From contig NC_133658.1 in assembly GCF_037893015.1 (NCBI RefSeq), positions 59,611,818 through 59,675,817 of the forward strand: a stretch of 64,000 bases of DNA, written 5' to 3'. Within the stretch, counting starts at the first letter, position 1. Every line of letters starts with the position of its first letter. The stretch is from Macrotis lagotis. Its lineage: Eukaryota; Chordata; Mammalia; Peramelemorphia; Peramelidae. A program made the translations under genes and the position numbers. The notes beneath the pieces are model-generated. The model was not told where the DNA came from. It ran no database searches and was given only the letters and a program-made list of their open reading frames with translations. This document shows positions 59,481 through 64,000 of this stretch, one piece after another.

Positions 59481-60149
59481 CTGAGGAGGGAAAAAAAACA
59501 CTGATTACATAAAATGTAAAAGTTAAAATATTAGTAAATTCACTAAATGTTTTTAACAATTCTCAAGAACTGTTACCAAAGTATATATTTTAATTTAATG
59601 AATCCATTTCAGCAGACCAAACCATGGAAAGTTCTAAGAACTAGGATTTATTATAGGCACTGAGCAGCTTAATTCTCCCAATCTAAAAACATCAATAGTA
59701 ATACTAAAAAATTAAATGAGACATTCAAAACTGAAGCCTACTTAAAACAATACTGAAAACATACTAAAACTATACATAAAAAAAATTCACTAAATCTATC
59801 TCCAGCTAAAGACTTTTGTAGCCTATCCATTTCTGATTCTCTTCTCTACTTTTCTGGTTCTCCATATTTCCCTTTGTCTCCAATTTTTTTCTACCAGATG
59901 ACATTTACTTTGTCACTGCATCCTAAGGACCATGGAACTTGTGATTTACAGCTGAAACCTTCCATAAATATTGTCTCTCCAATTACTATGTGAGTTCCCT
60001 GAGAACAAGGACTATCTTTTCTATTTGCATCCCCAGCAGTTGCTGTATTGACCAAAAGCACTTATTAGATATTTTATTTATTTGATCGTTCTTAAGGAAG
60101 CAATGGAATCTTCCAATAAGACACAAATCTGATGTCTGAAGAGTAGCTT

Positions 60150-60150
<1 letters not shown>

Positions 60151-60185
<35 letters not shown>

Positions 60186-60197
60186 CATATATATATA
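60151..60197. repeat. (AT)n microsatellite
   Basis: Runs of AT interrupted by single G and C (gtatat, tacatat). Confidence 0.95.
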
Positions 60198-61642
60198 ATT
60201 TTAAAAATAAAAGCATCTATAAATAAAAGTGTGTTTATGTATATTAAAACAGAAGTGTGTAACTTGTTTATCAATGGATGGATGACTGGGGTGTTTCTGT
60301 AATTAACATTTCTAGTGTCAGAAAAATCTCAAATTACTGAAAGTTCCAGGCCAGAAGAAACCTATCAATATTTACAGATTTGTATATAAATAAATAAAAC
60401 CCCAGAAGAAGATTTTGCTTATGTATCAAAAAAAAAAGGTAGTGTGACAGTAGATAAGAGTAATGAAGATTTTATGTTCATATCCTGCCTTAGAAACTTA
60501 CTATTTCACCAAAGGCAGGTCACTTAACCTTGATAAGCATGTTTAAAGAGTTTCCATAATGATAAAAACCACAGGACTTTAATGAATAAAAACTATAATG
60601 AAATGTAACTGACAAAAAGAAAAAAATGTTTTTGAAATAGCTCTAAAAAATATATTTAGTATCAAACACAGACCAAGTGGCCTACCTATCACAGACTATC
60701 TCCTAAAGTCAATATAGATCAAGCTGTCTTAATGTTAATGACACTACATGCTTTACTGAAAAAATTAAAATTGAAAGGTTACTCTACCCACATGAAAATA
60801 AACAAGTAATTGGTCGTTAATCTCTACTGCCCACAAACTGACCATGACAATTACTGTGATTCAGGTTACAATTTAAGATTCATTTGTTCTTCACTAGATC
60901 ATTATTCAATATCCCTATGATTTGAGAAAACAAGGTAAAAATTCAAAAGTTTATAAATGGTTCACAACAAATTCAGACAAACAGCAAATGCTTATGTTTT
61001 ATAACTAGACATACCAAGTTGACCAAGCTGAAGGGAGTTCAAATTTTGTCAGCTTTATCATCAACCAAAAACAAAAACAAAAACACATAATTTGGTGAAG
61101 AGTCAGAAAATATATTGTAGAAACTTCAGGAAAGGGCATTTTCTACTAAAATTATTATTAAGTATACTAAAAGAAATAATGATTGCAGATGAAAGTAATT
61201 AAAAGTTATTAATACTAATTTACTGACCAAACCAAGTCACAATAATATAGTTAATATAGGATAAAAATGTCCCTTCAATACAAACTAATACTGCATTCTC
61301 TCAAAATCATTCTCTTAAACCTTAAGAAAAATACAAGTCATTTAGAAAATCACCTACTTAGAAGAGGAAAAGTTGACTGACTCCCCAACTTTGTACTGAC
61401 CTGATAGGTGCAGTCAGACACTAGGCCTCTCCAAATGAGAATCTAATTAATTACCTAACACATCTGAACTCAAGACTTCCTGATACTCCAGTTCAACATG
61501 CCTCAGGGAATTGATATAAATCATTTGGCAAACCTTAACATGCTACATCAATGCTATTCTTCACAAAGTTTAAAGTAGTGTGACCCTGATCACTGAATGA
61601 AATGTAGATGAGGTAGAGAGGTTCAGCAAGATTGGATAAAGA

Positions 61643-61818
61643 TGGGACAGCTATGTGGAGCAGTGGATAGAGCACTGGCCCTGGAGTCAGGAGGACCTGA
61701 GTTCAAATCAGACCTCAGACACTTAATAATTACCTAGCTGTGTGGCCTTGGGCAAGCCACTTATAACCCCATTGCCTTGCAAAAATCAAAACAAAACAAA
61801 ACAAAACAAAAAACCCCT
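61643..61818 (+). repeat. marsupial CORE-type SINE with 15-bp TSD
   Basis: Flanks aagattggataaaga (61628-61642) and aagactggataaaga (61819-61833) differ at one base. The tail contains a short caaaa repeat. Confidence 0.93.
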
Positions 61819-62054
61819 AAGACTGGATAAAGACCACTGTTAGAACTACCAAAAAGGGAGGAGAATGGAATCTGCCATCTCTAAGCCAGGGACCTTGACT
61901 CTCCCTTCAGCTAAAACTCCCTATTCCTTCAAAATGTATTGGCTTCCTCTTCTGGACTCACTTCAGATCAATCCTTTCACCTGTTTCTTGGCATTTAAGC
62001 TCCCAAGCCCCAACTCCTCTACCAAATGCTGTATCTATGATACCAAAACGAAGG

Positions 62055-62260
62055 GAATGACCATTTATATAATGATTACTACATGCTAGACAATGTGCTA
62101 AGCTCTTTTCAAATATTATCTCCTTTAATTCTGTTAAAAATCCTGCCAATTTAAGTTGAACAAAGTGAAGTAGATAAACTTTAGAGACATGCCCAGGGGC
62201 ACATAGCTAATCAAGATTTGATGTTAAGGTTTGAAATCAGGATTCCAGGTCCAGTGCTCC
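62055..62260 (-). repeat. MIR-type SINE, antisense
   Basis: Contains atgattactacatgctagacaatg, tgctaagctcttttcaaatatt and cccaggggcacatagctaatc. Confidence 0.6.
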
Positions 62261-62273
62261 ACGCACAACACCG

Positions 62274-62274
62274 G

Positions 62275-62305
<31 letters not shown>

Positions 62306-62310
62306 GGGGG
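62274..62310 (+). repeat. (GT)n followed by G22
   Basis: A short GT repeat runs directly into 22 consecutive G (62289-62310), the longest homopolymer noted in the window. Confidence 0.95.
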
Positions 62311-62681
62311 TTTTCTTTACTAGGTAACTTCACTGATTGTGACTATGCTCTCATCCTTAATTCTCCTCTATATCCTCCAAATCATATCTGGTGAAAAAAT
62401 CCTACTGATTCCCTTTTCATTGATGTCTCTTTTATCCATCTTTTCCTTTCCATTCTCACTATCACCCAAATTCAGGTTCCCCTCTCCAGATATTCCCTCT
62501 TCCATTTTTCAATCTGTGTTATCCATGACTTCCAAAAATCTTCTGAAAGTGTTCAGCAAAAGTTATTCCCTTCAAAAATGTTCAATGGATCATCAATGTA
62601 TATCTAACTCTTAATCTGGTATTCAAGACTATGCACTCTACACTCTCAACCTCCCCTACACAAAGTTATTTAATAATAATG

Positions 62682-62986
62682 TTTGACAATTTTCAAAGAA
62701 GACCATGATAGGAGTTGATGCCATGTCAAGTACAAGTCATGTGCTTGGATATGAGTGGGGAGGGGTTGTGCACAGTCACCAGCCTCACTTTCTCCTCCAT
62801 AGCCACCTGGATCCAGTGACCAGATATGAATCAGGACAACTGGAGATGACCCTGGATGGAAGGCAGGCAGGGTTAAGTGACTTGACCAAGGTCACACAGC
62901 TAGTATGTGTCAGGGGCTGGATTTGAACTCCTGTCCTTCTGATACCAAGGTCAGTGCTCTATCACACTGCATCACCTAGCTGCCCT
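62682..62986 (-). repeat. composite SINE (CORE head, RTE-like tail), antisense
   Basis: Third copy of the composite type: ttttcaaagaagaccatgat, then gacaactggagatgaccctg, then aggtcacacagctagtatg and ends catcacctagctgccc. Confidence 0.75.
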
Positions 62987-63379
62987 TACAAAGTTTATAC
63001 AAAACCTTGGTTCCAGACAAATCTACTCTCTGTACCCTAAGCAGACCTGGGATGGCAACAACTGACTCACATCACTGCTACAACTAAAATTTATTAAACT
63101 ATACCAGAAGACACTGATGCTATTTCTGACACTTCTCTCTACCTACCATCTTATGCTTAGTAACGTCCCCAACAATTTCACATTTCTATTTCTATTCACT
63201 TCACCTCAACACATGCACAGGCCCTTATCACCAGTCACCAGGTCTTCTTACAACAGCTTTTAACTCTCTCATCTCCAACATCGCTACTCAAAAGTTATCA
63301 GTTGCTCCTCTTGTCTACAAGGTAGAGGTCACACTTGTCTGGAGCTCCTGCCCAAAGCCACTGCTCCGTGACTAGTGAG

Positions 63380-63545
63380 AGTTCTCCACTGTTAGATCTC
63401 CTCAGATCCAGATCTACCACAATCCTGCTCTTCTTGTGCCATCATCTTTCCAAATGCCTCCAGACCATCCAGAGTAAGTTCTCCATTACTAGGCCATCCA
63501 GAACCACCACACTCCTGTTCTCCAGTCATCTTTATCCCAGGCCTC
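63380..63545. repeat. imperfect tandem duplication, two units
   Basis: A segment with gttctccactgttagatctcctcag, accacaatcctgctctt and catctttccaaatgcctcc is echoed about 90 bases on by gttctccattactaggcc, accacactcctgttctcc and catctttatcccaggcctcc. Confidence 0.5.
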
Positions 63546-64000
63546 CCACCACTGGACTTTCTACCTGTCTTGGGACCTCTACAAAGTTTCAAGATACAGA
63601 GCACTGGTATTACCACAACCCACCCCACCCCTGACCTCTAACTTTGCTAACAGTAATAAAATCAATAGCATCATTTTACAGATGAAGAAACAGGCTGAGA
63701 TGTTTCCAAGTCACACAGTGAGTTTTTGAAGATAGATTTTTGGCTCCAGGTTTTCTGACTCCACTCCTAGTGCACAGTGCCTAGAATATATAAGCAGTTC
63801 CTTGGTGACTTAAACTTCTCCAAACTCTGTGTGGGGTCAACCCCAATAGAATGTAAGCTCCTTGAAGCTAAGTTATATGTTTGCTTTTGTATTAGTACCC
63901 CCAGTCCTCACCACAGTGCTAGATATATGAGTAAAGTAAAAGTTTTTAAAGTTAAAAAAAAAAATTCATTAGAGCATTCAAATCTCTTCATAATCCAAGA

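Larger units (their letters stand above)
59481..64000 (-). other. USP10: USP10 intron 1 (partial)
   Basis: No exon 1 or CpG island is found. It holds (AT)n at 60151, an L2-like 3' end at about 59985-60070, a MIR at 60440-60600, a SINE at 61643, a MIR at 62055-62260, a GT/G22 tract at 62274, a composite SINE at 62682, C/T-rich sequence at 63060-63640 with an imperfect tandem repeat, and a MIR-like piece at 63650-63790. Confidence 0.6.

Noticed and set aside
59481..64000. USP10 exon 1 and promoter
   Set aside because: No CpG island and no ATG-containing exon matching MALHSPQ with a donor was found, so exon 1 must lie outside the window.

Overview
The window is AT-rich, CpG-poor, repeat-dense vertebrate DNA, almost certainly from a marsupial. 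The dominant repeat is a roughly 150-bp CORE-type SINE beginning ggggcagctaggtggcgcag and ending in a gccttgcaaaaac tail, typical of Australian marsupials; marsupial-type L1 3' ends, RTE/BovB-like pieces, CR1/L3 and L2 relics and hAT MITEs accompany it. The species cannot be fixed from sequence alone; a dasyurid or other Australidelphian fits the SINE.

One protein-coding gene is present: USP10 (ubiquitin-specific peptidase 10) on the minus strand. Thirteen coding exons, equivalent to exons 2-14 of the 14-exon mammalian gene, lie between 59480 and 21960. All obey GT-AG, all phases join, and together they encode 787 residues plus stop. With the usual 7-residue exon 1, which lies beyond base 64000, the protein would be about 794 aa against 798 in human. 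The FGDF motif, PAM2-like motif, catalytic Cys, QEDAEE box and GGHY His box are intact. The first AATAAA after the stop is at 21101-21106 (minus strand), giving a 3' UTR of about 0.88 kb.

Layout: 1-5.1 kb is L1, a dead RTE-like element and CR1/L3; 5.1-21.1 kb is intergenic sequence downstream of USP10 with SINEs, L2, an antisense L1, hAT MITEs, a 0.37-kb local duplication and a CpG-retaining block near 9.3 kb; 21.1-59.5 kb is USP10; 59.5-64 kb is part of intron 1. No second gene, tRNA, rRNA or CRISPR array was seen.

The most interesting signal is in intron 3 of USP10, where two unannotated candidate cassette exons have good splice sites and the required 1-1 phase: a 15-nt microexon (56984-56998) and an 84-nt exon (54826-54909). 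Both would insert residues into the disordered N-terminal region between the FGDF (G3BP-binding) and PAM2-like motifs. The 84-nt candidate sits at the edge of a CpG-retaining, repeat-free block.
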